This document shows positions 1-9,057 of a DNA stretch of 64,000 bases, piece after piece (position 1 is the first letter of the stretch; the number at the start of each line of letters is the position of its first letter). The translations under genes and the position numbers were made by a program. The stretch comes from Candidatus Binatia bacterium. Lineage in GTDB: Bacteria; Desulfobacterota; Binatia; UBA12015. The stretch covers positions 1-64,000 of the forward strand of contig JAQWJE010000046.1 of the NCBI GenBank assembly GCA_029248525.1. The letters run 5' to 3'. The notes below the pieces were generated by a model. The model did not search any database. It had not been told where the DNA came from and worked only from the letters and a program-made list of their open reading frames with translations.

Positions 1-156
1 CTCAACCAACTGATTGGCGCAGGACCGGGCTGAGGCACCCTGCACCTCATCTCCTGCTCAGCGGACCAAAAGCAAGAAGAAACGTGTGATCGACAACCGT
101 CCCCGATCGGAATGTTTCACCCTGATTCGGCAGAATCACCCGACATCACGCTGGGT

Positions 157-196
157 ATTTCCCCCTGGCACCTGGTGGCAGGTGCCGAGGGGAAAT
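157..196 (-). terminator. Hairpin downstream of ssrA
   Basis: A long inverted repeat lies just past the tmRNA 3' end. Bases 157-173 pair with 180-196 around a 6-base loop (one mismatch and one G:U in 17 positions), with an ATTTCCCC arm matching GGGGAAAT. It is well placed to end the ssrA transcript or protect its 3' end. No clear U-run follows on the minus strand, so it is not a textbook intrinsic terminator. The rest of bases 1-202 shows no gene I can support. Confidence 0.45.
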
Positions 197-202
197 AGGT
201 AG

Positions 203-558
203 TGGAGGCGGGGGGAATCGAACCCCCGTCCGAGAGCGGTCCACCAAAGGTCTCTACACGCTTAGCTCACGAATTAATCTCGTCCCGACGGCGCCCGTGA
301 GCAGGCTCCTGCCAAGACCAGTCGGATTAAGTTAAGCGGCGAGTCTACCGACGGAAGACCCGTCGCCGATCCCGAAAATTTGCGCCCATCCGAATCCCTC
401 GGGAAAGGACCCAGCGGACGTCTCACGAACTAAGCCGCGAGAGGTTGTGGAAAATTATCCGCAATTAAATGCGTGCCGGACTGATTAACGAGGCCAACCG
501 ACATCCTCGGCGTGCAACCAATAGTTTCTTCAACCCCCGTCGAATCCAGGTCGCCCCC
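203..558 (-). ncRNA. ssrA: Transfer-messenger RNA (tmRNA)
   Basis: One-piece tmRNA that rescues stalled ribosomes and tags the nascent protein for proteolysis. The 5' end GGGGGCG pairs with the 3' end CGCCUCC (one G:U), followed by discriminator A. The 5' segment has the typical CUGGAUUCGACGGGGGUU block and the 3' end carries a T-arm with GGUUCGAUUCC. The bases after the discriminator read CUA, so the terminal CCA is not encoded and must be added after transcription. The tag reading frame lies at 462 to 430: resume codon GCG, peptide ADNFPQPLAA, stop UAG. Its hydrophobic PLAA end suits ClpXP-type recognition. The protein partner SmpB is encoded at 16.2-16.7 kb. Confidence 0.97.
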
Positions 559-574
559 ATGACGACATTATTTC

Positions 575-603
575 ATTATACGGTCTGCAGCCTCGGAAAG
601 GAA
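575..603 (-). promoter_or_regulatory. Probable ssrA promoter
   Basis: On the minus strand a perfect -10 box TATAAT (575-580) follows a weak -35-like TTCCTT (598-603) with a 17-base spacer. Transcription would begin near base 568, giving a leader of about 10 bases before the mature 5' end at 558. That matches RNase P removal of a short leader, as in known ssrA genes. The -35 is poor, so the call rests on the -10 and its position. Confidence 0.55.
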
Positions 604-701
604 GACTTCTTCGCCCGAATCCATGGGCGTGGAAAGCCGGGCTGTGTGGGTGCGATTTGTTCGCGGTTGTCCCGTCCAGCAGCTTTTCCTATGCTCGCGA
701 T

Positions 702-2726
702 GTGCATTTCTTGTCCGCCGTATCCTTTTTTTTGATCGTTTTGATGCTGGTCGGTTGCCCTCAGGGTACAGCAACGGAGATCACGGAAACGCCGAAAAAC
801 CGGGCGCGAAACGTCTCCCTGCGTATCTGGGAGAAGCTCGACAAGGATATCAGTTGGACACCCCGCTGCGAGGTCGATGATGTGTTGCGCCCGGCTCTAG
901 GCTGCAATCTCGGCAAGGAGATCTTCCGCGGGCGCCTGACAATCGATGATCAGCGAAAAGCCTACCTCGACATCGAGCGCCCCATCTGGCTGGAAGACCA
1001 GGCCGCCCTGATTAAATCGGTGCGAAACCCGCGAAACATCCTCGATGACGGCGGACTGGCCCCCCTGCTCCTGCCTGCCGGTCGCGGCCGCCTTCAGGGG
1101 GAGCTCGAAAACGCCGGGCAGCCCGACGAGGAAATCAGGATCAAGGTGATCGCTCTAGAGCTCGCCAGCATTCGGCGAAGCTGGCGCTCCCGGACGCAAG
1201 CCATCGCCAAAGAAAACGAACTTGTTGTCCATCTGGCGGTTGATCCGCGCGCCGTCGCCATCGGGGCCGGATCGACTCGATTCAAGATCACTATCGACAT
1301 CGGTGGCGAAGAGCACCTTCTGCTCGAAGAGATTCTGCAACCAGAATCCAGAGGGTGGCAGGAGCGAACAATTTCGCTCAATCGTTTCGCCGGACAGCAG
1401 GGTGTCTTCCAGTTCGCCGCGGAACCCGCAGCAGGAGTTGGTGCCACCCTGATCGCGCCGCTCTTCGGCTCACCGGTGCTAACCGCTCCTGTGGCAGACA
1501 GGAAGCCTCCGAGCGTAATCCTGATTTCGATCGATACGCTGCGTGGAGATTTTGTCGGACAGATTCGCGATGGTCGCAGCCTGACGGAAAGCATCGACGA
1601 GTTCGGACGACAAGGCGTCGTCTTCTCGCAAGCGATGACCACCTACCCCTCGACCACGGCCTCTCATATGAGCATCCTGACCGGCCTCTATCCGTCGATT
1701 CACAACGTCATCATCCCCGGAACTCGAGTGTCTCGCAAAACCCCGATTGCCGCAGAAATCTTTTCTCAGGCCGGTTATTTCACGGGAGCGGTTACCGAAA
1801 ATGCCATGATTGCCCGAAGCAGCGGATTCGCCCGAGGTTTTGATTTTTATCGAGAGGAACACGGCACCAGCCATCAACATCGCCTGGGCTTTATCGAGGA
1901 CACTTTAGCTACCGCGACCGAGTGGATTCGGGCGCACCATGCGGACCCGTATTTCTTTTTCATTCATTCCTATCAGGTACATTCGCCTTATTTCCCTCCT
2001 CCCGAATACGATGTTTTCACGGGGGCACCCGATTGGCTGCCCGAGCCTCTGCCGGCACCGAAACTGCGGATGCTGAACGCCTATTCGGGCGAAGTTCTCT
2101 ATACCGATGCCATGGTCGGGCGGTTCCTGGCCGAATTGGAGGAGATCGGGATCGGTGACGATACCGTCGTGATCATCACATCGGATCACGGCGAAGAATT
2201 TGGGGTCCATCGCACCGTAGGCCATTCGGGCCTCCTCCCAGAATCCGTCATGCATGTCCCATTGATCATCCGAGCGCCCAATCAAATCCCGCCGAACCGT
2301 CGCGTGGACTCGGTCGTTTCCCTTGTCGATATCTTGCCGACAATTCTGGAACTCACGGGGCAGCCGCCACTGGCGCAGAGTAGCGGAACCTCACTTATGG
2401 CCCGATTGAACGATCCTGCCCTCGCGAGCCCTCGCGCCGTCTACGGTGAGAATCGGCGGAAAACCGCCGACCATATCTCCGCTCGGACCGATACGCATCG
2501 CTTCATTCGCTATCGCCGTGGGTCACGCCCCACAGCCGTCTTCGCGACGAAAGAAGATCCGCTTGAAATGCAGGAGCTTGAAGACCCTGCTCTTCGGAGC
2601 GAAGGCGAAGCATGGATTGCGCTCTACGAATCGGGCGCCAAGCCCCCGCCCTCCGGCGATGCGAGCAAGACCTCCGTGCCCGCCGACACCGCGGCCAAAC
2701 TCCGGGCTCTGGGCTACACCGACTGA
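702..2726 (+). CDS. Sulfatase-superfamily lipoprotein (Thr at the nucleophile position)
   Basis: Alkaline-phosphatase-fold sulfatase family (PF00884). A lipoprotein signal with lipobox LVGC lies just after the GTG start chosen at 702; the frame also opens upstream at TTG 657, which would add residues before the hydrophobic segment. The catalytic domain begins with ILISIDTLRGD (first metal Asp). The nucleophile region reads STTASHMSILTG, so the usual formylglycine motif C/S-x-P-x-R is absent and Thr (about residue 318) sits in the nucleophile place. A later SDHGEEFG supplies metal ligands. The C-terminus LRALGYTD is common in this subfamily. The protein is probably anchored in a membrane facing the periplasm; it may be a phosphodiesterase or transferase rather than a true sulfatase. 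Substrate unknown. Confidence 0.85.
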   Translation: MHFLSAVSFFLIVLMLVGCPQGTATEITETPKNRARNVSLRIWEKLDKDISWTPRCEVDDVLRPALGCNLGKEIFRGRLTIDDQRKAYLDIERPIWLEDQAALIKSVRNPRNILDDGGLAPLLLPAGRGRLQGELENAGQPDEEIRIKVIALELASIRRSWRSRTQAIAKENELVVHLAVDPRAVAIGAGSTRFKITIDIGGEEHLLLEEILQPESRGWQERTISLNRFAGQQGVFQFAAEPAAGVGATLIAPLFGSPVLTAPVADRKPPSVILISIDTLRGDFVGQIRDGRSLTESIDEFGRQGVVFSQAMTTYPSTTASHMSILTGLYPSIHNVIIPGTRVSRKTPIAAEIFSQAGYFTGAVTENAMIARSSGFARGFDFYREEHGTSHQHRLGFIEDTLATATEWIRAHHADPYFFFIHSYQVHSPYFPPPEYDVFTGAPDWLPEPLPAPKLRMLNAYSGEVLYTDAMVGRFLAELEEIGIGDDTVVIITSDHGEEFGVHRTVGHSGLLPESVMHVPLIIRAPNQIPPNRRVDSVVSLVDILPTILELTGQPPLAQSSGTSLMARLNDPALASPRAVYGENRRKTADHISARTDTHRFIRYRRGSRPTAVFATKEDPLEMQELEDPALRSEGEAWIALYESGAKPPPSGDASKTSVPADTAAKLRALGYTD

Positions 2727-2813
2727 ACCAGCTCGCCAACCGCGCGAGATCGGCTGCTATTCACTCGAAGTGGCCGTTTGGGAACGGCCCGCGGCCGGTG
2801 ATAGGGCAGGAGG

Positions 2814-3983
2814 ATGTCGGACGATATCCTCTCCACCCAGGCCTTGCTTACCGAAGCCATGAGTCGCGCCGATGGTCTCTCCGATCTTGGCGAAGGCCCC
2901 TTTACCGAACCCCTGGAGAGATTCCTCGACTCTCTCCGCGAGGAAGCCGGACTCAATGACATCGGGCTTCTGATCGCACAGGAACGGATCCTCGGCCATA
3001 CCGTCAACCGCTTGAACTACGTCGAAGACCGGAAACGATATCCCCAGATCGCCAATCAGAAGATCGTTCGACCGGTTTTCATCATCGGCATGCCCCGGAC
3101 GGGCACCACGGTTCTGCATGATATTCTGGCGCAGGATACTTCCAATCGGGCGCCGATGACCTGGGAAGTCATGTTCCCCTCTCCTCCGCCCGAAACAGCC
3201 CTCTTCCACACCGACCCCCGCATCGAAGCGTGCGCCGCGACCTTCCCCGATATCGACGCCATGATTCCCGGATTCAAGGCGATGCATCCCATGGGGGCCT
3301 TGTTGACCCAGGAGTGCGTCACCTTGATGGGTGAGACGATGTGTACGCCCCTGTTCCATTGCCAGTTTCGCGTACCGACATATCAGGACTGGGTCGACAG
3401 GGAGGCTGATTGGAGCCACGTCTACCACTTTCACAAACAACAGCTCCAACATCTCCAATCACACCACGGTGCGGAGCGCTGGGTGTTGAAGACCGGCGCA
3501 CACCTCTGGGGCCTTGAGCACCTTCTGCAAACCTATCCTGATGCACGGATCGTCTTCACACACCGCGACCCCGTCGACTCGATGACATCCTACGCCAGTC
3601 TGACCTCTCTGGTGCGCAGCATGGGCAGCGACAAGGTGGACCGGATGGAAGTGGCCGAAGATTGGACCCGCAGGTTATGCAGGGCCGTCGAACACGGACT
3701 GCAAGTGCGCGAGGCTGGCGAGCACCCCGACGCCCTCTTCTACGACGTGCAGTTCGGAGATTTCGTGAAAGATCAGTTTGCGGTCGTGGAAAAGATCTAT
3801 GCCGCGTTCGATCTGCCACTGCCCGACGATGCCGCCACGCGCATGCGGAGCTTCATCGCTGATAACCCGAAGGGCAAACACGGCGAGCACCAATACCAGC
3901 CCGAAGACTTCGGCGTGAACCCCACGAGCGTCCGTGACGAATTCGGAGCCTATATCAAACGTTTCGGCCTGCGCCCCTCCTGA
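2814..3983 (+). CDS. Sulfotransferase family protein
   Basis: PAPS-dependent sulfotransferase family (PF13469 type), 389 aa. The 5'-phosphosulfate loop is visible as IIGMPRTGTT near residue 85, and the 3'-phosphate-binding segment as VFTHRDPVDSMTSYASL near residue 245. These proteins move sulfate from PAPS to hydroxyl groups of lipids or small molecules and are abundant in sterol- and lipid-degrading bacteria; the acceptor cannot be read from sequence. AGGAGG directly abuts the ATG at 2814, which is too close for good initiation, so the downstream in-frame ATG at 2859 is an alternative start. It follows the sulfatase-like gene by 87 bases on the same strand, so the two may be co-transcribed. 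Confidence 0.88.
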   Translation: MSDDILSTQALLTEAMSRADGLSDLGEGPFTEPLERFLDSLREEAGLNDIGLLIAQERILGHTVNRLNYVEDRKRYPQIANQKIVRPVFIIGMPRTGTTVLHDILAQDTSNRAPMTWEVMFPSPPPETALFHTDPRIEACAATFPDIDAMIPGFKAMHPMGALLTQECVTLMGETMCTPLFHCQFRVPTYQDWVDREADWSHVYHFHKQQLQHLQSHHGAERWVLKTGAHLWGLEHLLQTYPDARIVFTHRDPVDSMTSYASLTSLVRSMGSDKVDRMEVAEDWTRRLCRAVEHGLQVREAGEHPDALFYDVQFGDFVKDQFAVVEKIYAAFDLPLPDDAATRMRSFIADNPKGKHGEHQYQPEDFGVNPTSVRDEFGAYIKRFGLRPS

Positions 3984-4049
3984 GATCGGCGATCACAACA
4001 GCCTGCCAAGGCAAGCGCTGTCTCGAAAGCACCCGGGGCAGCGACGGCG

Positions 4050-4481
4050 TCAGCTTAAACTCGCAGCAAAATCATCCGCGGACTTGGTTTCGATATTCAG
4101 CTGACCGGCCAATCCGGCGCTTCGGTGCTGCTCGCTCGCCTGATAATCAGGGTCCTGGATCATGCTGAGCATTGCCTTGCGGCTCGGATACATCGCGATC
4201 GCCACGGCGTCCCAGAGCTCATCCACTTCGCCGAGCATCAAGCGAGACACCTGACCACCAAAAATAGCTCGCCCGCCGACCTTCTCCAGGTGCCCCTGGA
4301 CTTCTTCGGCGTAGATTGCGTATGCGGCCGGCCCGGTCAAATCCGTATCGCGGCCATCGGCATACTCTGCTTTCTCCCGGAACTTCAGGAGATTCACCAT
4401 AAAGATCGGCGTATCGGTATCGCCTTCCAGAAATCCCTTGACCTGCTCTTCCGAAGGGGCCAGTCGATTCTCAACGTTCAT
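4050..4481 (-). CDS. DUF1330 family protein
   Basis: A 143-residue soluble protein with the DUF1330 pattern (dimeric ferredoxin-like alpha/beta barrel). Visible elements are FMVNLLKFRE near residue 27, a central GGRAIFGG segment, and AIAMYPSRKAMLSMIQDPDYQ near residue 95. The biochemical role of the family is unsettled. A good ribosome site (AGGAAAC) precedes the ATG. It converges with the sulfotransferase gene and lies 47 bases downstream of the DUF2007 gene, so the two may share a transcript. Confidence 0.85.
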   Translation of the reverse strand: MNVENRLAPSEEQVKGFLEGDTDTPIFMVNLLKFREKAEYADGRDTDLTGPAAYAIYAEEVQGHLEKVGGRAIFGGQVSRLMLGEVDELWDAVAIAMYPSRKAMLSMIQDPDYQASEQHRSAGLAGQLNIETKSADDFAASLS

Positions 4482-4528
4482 TTTTGTTTCCTGTTGCTGA
4501 TTCTATCCGAGGTTGGACAAGATGACGG

Positions 4529-5068
4529 TCATCGCTCGCCGCGAGCGCGCCAACGATGGTGACAACTCTTGCATTCAATCGTAGGTCCGACAAACACATT
4601 GATCGCGTATAGAACGGCAGCGGCACCGGCCAGACCGGGGATCCCGAAGCCCAGAACACGGATCAGCAGGACAATGCCGGCAACCGTCAGAGCGAAAGCC
4701 CACAGACTATCCGGCATCAGAAAGCGACGCAGCATCAGATCCTCACTGCCACAGAGTGGACAACGCTCATCAGGCCCCGGCGCCAGCGAAGACTCGGCAA
4801 TGTCCTGCAGATCGGAGCCGTGATCGGCGGCCAGAGATCGCCAACTTCGCTCGAGATCACCTTGGGCCACAAGCACACGCACCTGAGGCCGCCCGCTGGA
4901 CAAGACCGGCAACACGGAAAAAGAGCGATCATCGACAACGGCCTCGATGCCATCGGCCTGCAAACGCCCTTGCGCCAGGAGTCCGTCGTCGAGGGTGGAG
5001 AACCGAGCCAACTCGACCATCGGCCCCTCCCCTTGGGGGGTTTCTGTTTCGCTATCCGACATCACCAT
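4529..5068 (-). CDS. DUF2007-domain membrane protein with zinc-ribbon cysteines
   Basis: About 179 aa. The N-terminal 70 residues resemble the DUF2007 'putative signal transducing protein' fold (ARFSTLDDGLLAQGRLQADG, then a QVRVLVAQGDLE strand). Next come a CPLCGSEDL cysteine pair, one or two hydrophobic segments (about residues 130-160), and a second pair in ECKSCHHRW near the C-terminus. Together the two CxxC pairs could form a zinc ribbon either side of the membrane segment. GTG, ATG, GTG and ATG codons are all possible starts between 5071 and 5062; I chose ATG 5068, about 10 bases after GGAG. Function unknown. Confidence 0.75.
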   Translation of the reverse strand: MVMSDSETETPQGEGPMVELARFSTLDDGLLAQGRLQADGIEAVVDDRSFSVLPVLSSGRPQVRVLVAQGDLERSWRSLAADHGSDLQDIAESSLAPGPDERCPLCGSEDLMLRRFLMPDSLWAFALTVAGIVLLIRVLGFGIPGLAGAAAVLYAINVFVGPTIECKSCHHRWRARGER

Positions 5069-5107
5069 CACGATCCCGCTCCAGCCTTCGTTCGATCCAC
5101 AAAAGCG

Positions 5108-6046
5108 TCACCGGGAGTATTGATAAATGGGCTGATCAAGGCCCTCGCTCAGCGTGAGGTAGCTTGTACCGTCGGGCGAGAATCCAATCGCTTCGCCCTG
5201 CGGTTCCTCCGGCACGCCCACGACCGGGACCTCACACGGTTCTCCCGCCAGCGCCTCGGCAACGGATTGTCGTCGCGTGCGCCGCCAGAGACGTGCCCCG
5301 ACATAGCCCCGCACGAGGATTTCTCGACCGTCGGGGGAAATATCCCCTCCGGTGGTAAAGTCGCCTCCTTCGAGATTTGCCTCGCCGACCAACTCCAGCA
5401 CGGTATCGCCACGCGCCTGGGCTTCCGCGGAGAGGCGATAGACCAAAGATGGACCGGGCGCATAGAGAGTCTTGATCACAATCAGCAGATCCCCGGTTTC
5501 CGGGTCGACCAGGAGAGTTTCGGCATCGTGAGCTCCATCGGGATAGGTAAGATCCATCGTGACGATCTCGCTTGCCGCAATCTGATGATTCGCGCCATCC
5601 ACCACAGGTTCTGCAAAACGGTGGATCTGGATGGAATCCCTCTGGCTGAAATTGTCGCCGATGTCCGCGAGGTAAAGATACTGCTGGCCTCGCCTCGGCC
5701 CCGGCCCGATCGCCATATCCTCCCAATCACGAGCCGTCGCTTCGAGCAAAAACGTACCCCGCAGAGATCCGTCCGTGTGGATCGCAAACAAACGGGGAAG
5801 ATCTCCCGAATCATTATGCACCCACAGAACGTCGGGCTGTGCGCGACTTGCCACCAATCCCGAAACCTCGCGAATTTCCGGCGACACAACGCGCCCGACA
5901 ACCTCCACTCGGTCGATGACCGGGCATGGAGGTGGCCCCGGGTCGGGTCTCGTGGAAGCGCCACATCCCGCGACCAGAACGACCCCAAAGCCGGCGAGAA
6001 GAATCGACCGATATATCCGAAACGACCCGTGCATGCATGACTTCAT
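5108..6046 (-). CDS. Lipoprotein with SdiA-regulated/esterase-like propeller repeats
   Basis: A 312-residue protein with a lipoprotein signal (hydrophobic stretch ending LVAGC, Cys near residue 28). The mature part has repeated beta-strand units such as VSGLVASRAQPDVLWVHNDSGD, WEDMAIGPG, YLYLADIGDN, and later GGDISPDGREILVR and EAIGFSPDGTSYLTLSEG. This pattern is typical of beta-propellers of the SdiA-regulated or esterase-like phytase type. It is likely an outer-membrane-anchored periplasmic or surface protein; I cannot assign enzymatic activity. It is the last gene of the leftward group that begins at 10.2 kb, 70 bases after the nitronate monooxygenase-like gene. Confidence 0.72.
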   Translation of the reverse strand: MKSCMHGSFRIYRSILLAGFGVVLVAGCGASTRPDPGPPPCPVIDRVEVVGRVVSPEIREVSGLVASRAQPDVLWVHNDSGDLPRLFAIHTDGSLRGTFLLEATARDWEDMAIGPGPRRGQQYLYLADIGDNFSQRDSIQIHRFAEPVVDGANHQIAASEIVTMDLTYPDGAHDAETLLVDPETGDLLIVIKTLYAPGPSLVYRLSAEAQARGDTVLELVGEANLEGGDFTTGGDISPDGREILVRGYVGARLWRRTRRQSVAEALAGEPCEVPVVGVPEEPQGEAIGFSPDGTSYLTLSEGLDQPIYQYSR

Positions 6047-6116
6047 GACGCGATGCTACCCTCCCTTGCCGAAGATGACGAACCCCCCGGCAAGAGGACT
6101 TCAGAGGCCATCCGAC

Positions 6117-7094
6117 TCAAGCGCTCTGCAGGCCCACCAGACGCTGGCGAATGAGGTCATCCGCCTCGCTCATGATGCGATCGACCAGCTCAGCCACTGT
6201 CGGTACGTCATGGATCAGCCCGGCCACCATTCCGCAGGACCAGGCGCCCGAATCGACATCGCCCTCCTGCATCACCTTGGGGTAAATGCCCGCAACCTCG
6301 GGAAGAATATCTTCAAATTTCAGATCGGCGCCGAGTTCCTTTTCCTTGGCGATCAATCTCTCGACACCGGCGTTGGTAAGCACACGTTCGGTGTTGCGCA
6401 GGCCCCGCATAATCAGTCGCGTATCCAGCTCACTGGCCTCCACCAGCGCCTGCTTGACGTTGGGATGCACGGGCGCCTCTTTTGTCGCGATGAACCGAGT
6501 CCCCATATTCATGCCGTCGGCACCCATCGCCAGAGAAGCGACGAGACTCCGCGCGTCGGCCATTCCACCGGAAGCGACAAACGGGATTTCCAATTCTTCT
6601 GCCGCACGCGGCAGAAGGATGAAATTCGGAACATCATCCTCTCCCGGATGACCACCGCACTCGAAACCATCGACCGACACCGCATCACAACCGATTTTCT
6701 CGGCTTTCAAGGCATGCCTGACCGAGGTGCATTTATGGATGACCTTGATATCGGCCTCCTTGAGCATTGGCAGCCATTGGGCCGGATTGTTCCCGGCCGT
6801 CTCGACAACCTTGATGCCGCTTTCGATGATCACCTCGAAGAGCCCCGGATAGTCGGGCGGCTGCAAGGCGGGCAAAAAAGTCATGTTCACGCCAAAGGGC
6901 TTGTCGGTCATCTCCCGACAACGGCTGATCTCGGCGGCCAGTTTCTCGGGAGTGCCTTGCGTCAAGCCCGTCAGGATCCCCAGGCCACCCGCGTTGGAAA
7001 CGGCAGCAGCCATCTCGGCCAGACCCACAAAGTGCATGCCGCCCTGGATAATGGGATGTTCGATGCCAAAAAGTTCCGTGATGCGTGTCTTCAT
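6117..7094 (-). CDS. Nitronate monooxygenase / FabK-like FMN protein
   Basis: 325 aa, NMO/2-nitropropane dioxygenase-like TIM barrel (PF03060). It begins with the family signature PIIQGGMHFVGLAEMAAAVSNAGGLG. The FMN-phosphate region appears as FVASGGMADARSLVASLAMGADGMNMGTRF, and the central DAVSVDGFECGGHPGED matches the substrate/flavin loop. These enzymes oxidise alkyl nitronates or, in some branches, act on acyl-CoA or enoyl substrates. Position in an acyl-CoA operon favours a role tied to acyl-CoA or unusual carbon sources. The ATG is preceded by GAGAGG, and the gap from the enoyl-CoA hydratase stop is 52 bases. Confidence 0.88.
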   Translation of the reverse strand: MKTRITELFGIEHPIIQGGMHFVGLAEMAAAVSNAGGLGILTGLTQGTPEKLAAEISRCREMTDKPFGVNMTFLPALQPPDYPGLFEVIIESGIKVVETAGNNPAQWLPMLKEADIKVIHKCTSVRHALKAEKIGCDAVSVDGFECGGHPGEDDVPNFILLPRAAEELEIPFVASGGMADARSLVASLAMGADGMNMGTRFIATKEAPVHPNVKQALVEASELDTRLIMRGLRNTERVLTNAGVERLIAKEKELGADLKFEDILPEVAGIYPKVMQEGDVDSGAWSCGMVAGLIHDVPTVAELVDRIMSEADDLIRQRLVGLQSA

Positions 7095-7146
7095 GATGGG
7101 TCAGGCCTCTCTTGAGTTTTTCGGGACTTCCGCAAAGCGACAGAAG

Positions 7147-7812
7147 TCAGGCTTCGACTGTGAAGCCTTTGATCAAATCTGCATTCAGTTGACGTTTGAT
7201 CGTGGAGAAAATGCCACGCTCCTTGCTCGCCATACTGGCCGCCAGGGCCGTCGCCTCGGCCAGCAAGGCCTCTTCGGTCGAGATCCTGTCGACCATCCCG
7301 GCATCGAGAGCTTCCTCGGCCGTATAACGCTTGCCGGTCAAGGCAGCGTTTCGTGCGATTTGCGGAGTCAGCTTGGCCTTGAGCAAACGCATCATGGGGT
7401 CTCCGATCGCAACGCCCACATCCACTTCCGAAATACAGACCCATCCCTTGTCAGCCCGCATGACCCGATAGTCACAACCGAGCGTCACAAAAGCCCCGCC
7501 GGCAAAAGCGTGTCCATTGATTGCCGCGACTGTCGGCACGGGCAAGGAGACCAACCGGCGCATGAAGCCCAACATGCCCGAGCTGAATCGAGGGATCTCC
7601 TCTTCGGTCAAGGCCATCAGCTTCTCGACATTCAGCCCACTGCAGAAGAACTTCCCGGTCCCGGTCAGCACCAGGCCCGCCTCCCCCTCGCAATCGGCCT
7701 CCACCGTATCGAGAACCGCGTGCATGCGATCGAGCCAATCGAGGTCGATCATATTGGGACCATTGTTCAGCGTGATCCGGTGAATGGCGCCTTCTCGGCT
7801 AAGTTCAATCAC
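7147..7812 (-). CDS. Enoyl-CoA hydratase/isomerase family protein
   Basis: Crotonase fold, 221 aa, somewhat shorter than the usual 255-265. Oxyanion-hole segments are visible as FFCSGLNVEKL near residue 57 and NGHAFAGGAFVTLGCDYRVM near residue 100. The start is GTG at 7812 with AGGAGAAA upstream at good spacing. It would hydrate or isomerise an enoyl-CoA produced by the two acyl-CoA dehydrogenases just upstream on the same strand (54-base gap). The exact reaction is not determinable because crotonases are functionally diverse. Confidence 0.9.
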   Translation of the reverse strand: MIELSREGAIHRITLNNGPNMIDLDWLDRMHAVLDTVEADCEGEAGLVLTGTGKFFCSGLNVEKLMALTEEEIPRFSSGMLGFMRRLVSLPVPTVAAINGHAFAGGAFVTLGCDYRVMRADKGWVCISEVDVGVAIGDPMMRLLKAKLTPQIARNAALTGKRYTAEEALDAGMVDRISTEEALLAEATALAASMASKERGIFSTIKRQLNADLIKGFTVEA

Positions 7813-7866
7813 TTCGATTTCTCCTGGTTGGCGTGATTCCTGGGGGAGCCCCGCCGTCGGCCCCCC

Positions 7867-9033
7867 CTACTCCGGAATCTGCAGGACGCGCTTGGCAATG
7901 ACGTTGAGCTGCACCTCGTTGGTACCGCCCCAAATCGAATCCGAACGCGTGGTCAGCAGCGCGCGGGTGCGCTCCAGCTGGGTGTCCTCGAAACCAGGAC
8001 CCGACCATCCCAACCCTTGAGTTCCCATGGCCTGAACCACCAGATCCTGCTCGTTCTTGACCATATTTGCCCAACGGTATTTGCCCAGAGAACTGATATC
8101 TCGACCCGTCTGCTTGGCCCGGGCCTCGGCCATTGCCCGCTTCATGGTGAGCGAGAGCGCCTTGGCTTCCATCTCCTGGCTTGCCATCTTCTGTCGCATG
8201 GAGGGATCGGCCAACTTGCTGTCTTCCAAGCCGACTTCCCGCTTTACGATGTCCACAAACGTCTCTTTCATCGCGCCCAGAATGCCGCCTTCGCTGCCGC
8301 CATCCGAAGAGCGCTCATGCTGCAAAAGCCGCTTGGCGACCGTCCAACCCTTGTTGACTTCGCCGACAACATGCTTGGCCTGCGCCCGAGCGCCCTCGAA
8401 GAACACCTGCGAGAAATCCGCGCTGCCGTCGATCAGAGTCAGGCGAGAAACCTCGACGCCTTCCTGCTTCATCGGGAAGAGGATGAAGGTAATGCCTTCA
8501 TGCTTGGGCGCGTCCGGATCCGTGCGGACCAGACAGAAAATCCAATCGGCGGCATGCGCGTACGACGTCCAGATCTTCTGGCCTGTCACGACGTACTCAT
8601 CCCCATCGCGAACCGCGCGGGTTTGCAGGCTGGCGAGATCCGAACCCGCGCCCGGCTCGCTGTAGCCCTGACACCAATTCATCTCATTGCGGGCGATTTT
8701 CGGCAGGAATTCAAGCTTCTGTTCTTCGGTCCCGAATTCGAGAAGAGTCGGGCCGATCATCTGCGTTCCGAAGCCCTTGACCATAGGTGCGCGGCGCGAT
8801 GCCAGCTCCGCCTTGACCACCGCAGCCTGTTTGCGATCCAGACCCGCACCGCCGTATTCGACTGGCCATTCCGGACAGACCCAACCTCGATCCGTGAGCT
8901 TTTTGATCCACTCCCGGGTAACCGGGAGGCCCATCATCGATTGGCGATTGCCGACACGGATTTCTTGCGGGAGATTTTCTTCAACCCAATTTACGACTTC
9001 CTGGCGAAATTCTTCGATGGATTCAGATGACAT
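7867..9033 (-). CDS. Acyl-CoA dehydrogenase
   Basis: 388 aa, FAD-dependent acyl-CoA dehydrogenase family. Seen in order: N-terminal helical domain, GYSEPGAGSDLASLQTRAV with VVTGQKIWTSYAHAADW (flavin/substrate middle domain, about residues 130-165), and a C-terminal helical domain ending GGTNEVQLNVIAKRVLQIPE, the typical nucleotide-binding tail. It introduces an alpha-beta double bond in an acyl-CoA and passes electrons to ETF. AAGGAGAT precedes the ATG. The partner dehydrogenase lies 24 bases upstream; such tandem pairs often form heteromers, as in the sterol side-chain FadE pairs, which is a possibility here. Confidence 0.93.
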   Translation of the reverse strand: MSSESIEEFRQEVVNWVEENLPQEIRVGNRQSMMGLPVTREWIKKLTDRGWVCPEWPVEYGGAGLDRKQAAVVKAELASRRAPMVKGFGTQMIGPTLLEFGTEEQKLEFLPKIARNEMNWCQGYSEPGAGSDLASLQTRAVRDGDEYVVTGQKIWTSYAHAADWIFCLVRTDPDAPKHEGITFILFPMKQEGVEVSRLTLIDGSADFSQVFFEGARAQAKHVVGEVNKGWTVAKRLLQHERSSDGGSEGGILGAMKETFVDIVKREVGLEDSKLADPSMRQKMASQEMEAKALSLTMKRAMAEARAKQTGRDISSLGKYRWANMVKNEQDLVVQAMGTQGLGWSGPGFEDTQLERTRALLTTRSDSIWGGTNEVQLNVIAKRVLQIPE

Positions 9034-9057
9034 GCGTTATCTCCTTGTGTTCTCGGA

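Noticed and set aside
4820-6040. A 406-codon plus-strand frame opposite the lipoprotein
   Set aside because: The minus strand carries a lipobox and propeller-like repeats; the plus frame has none.
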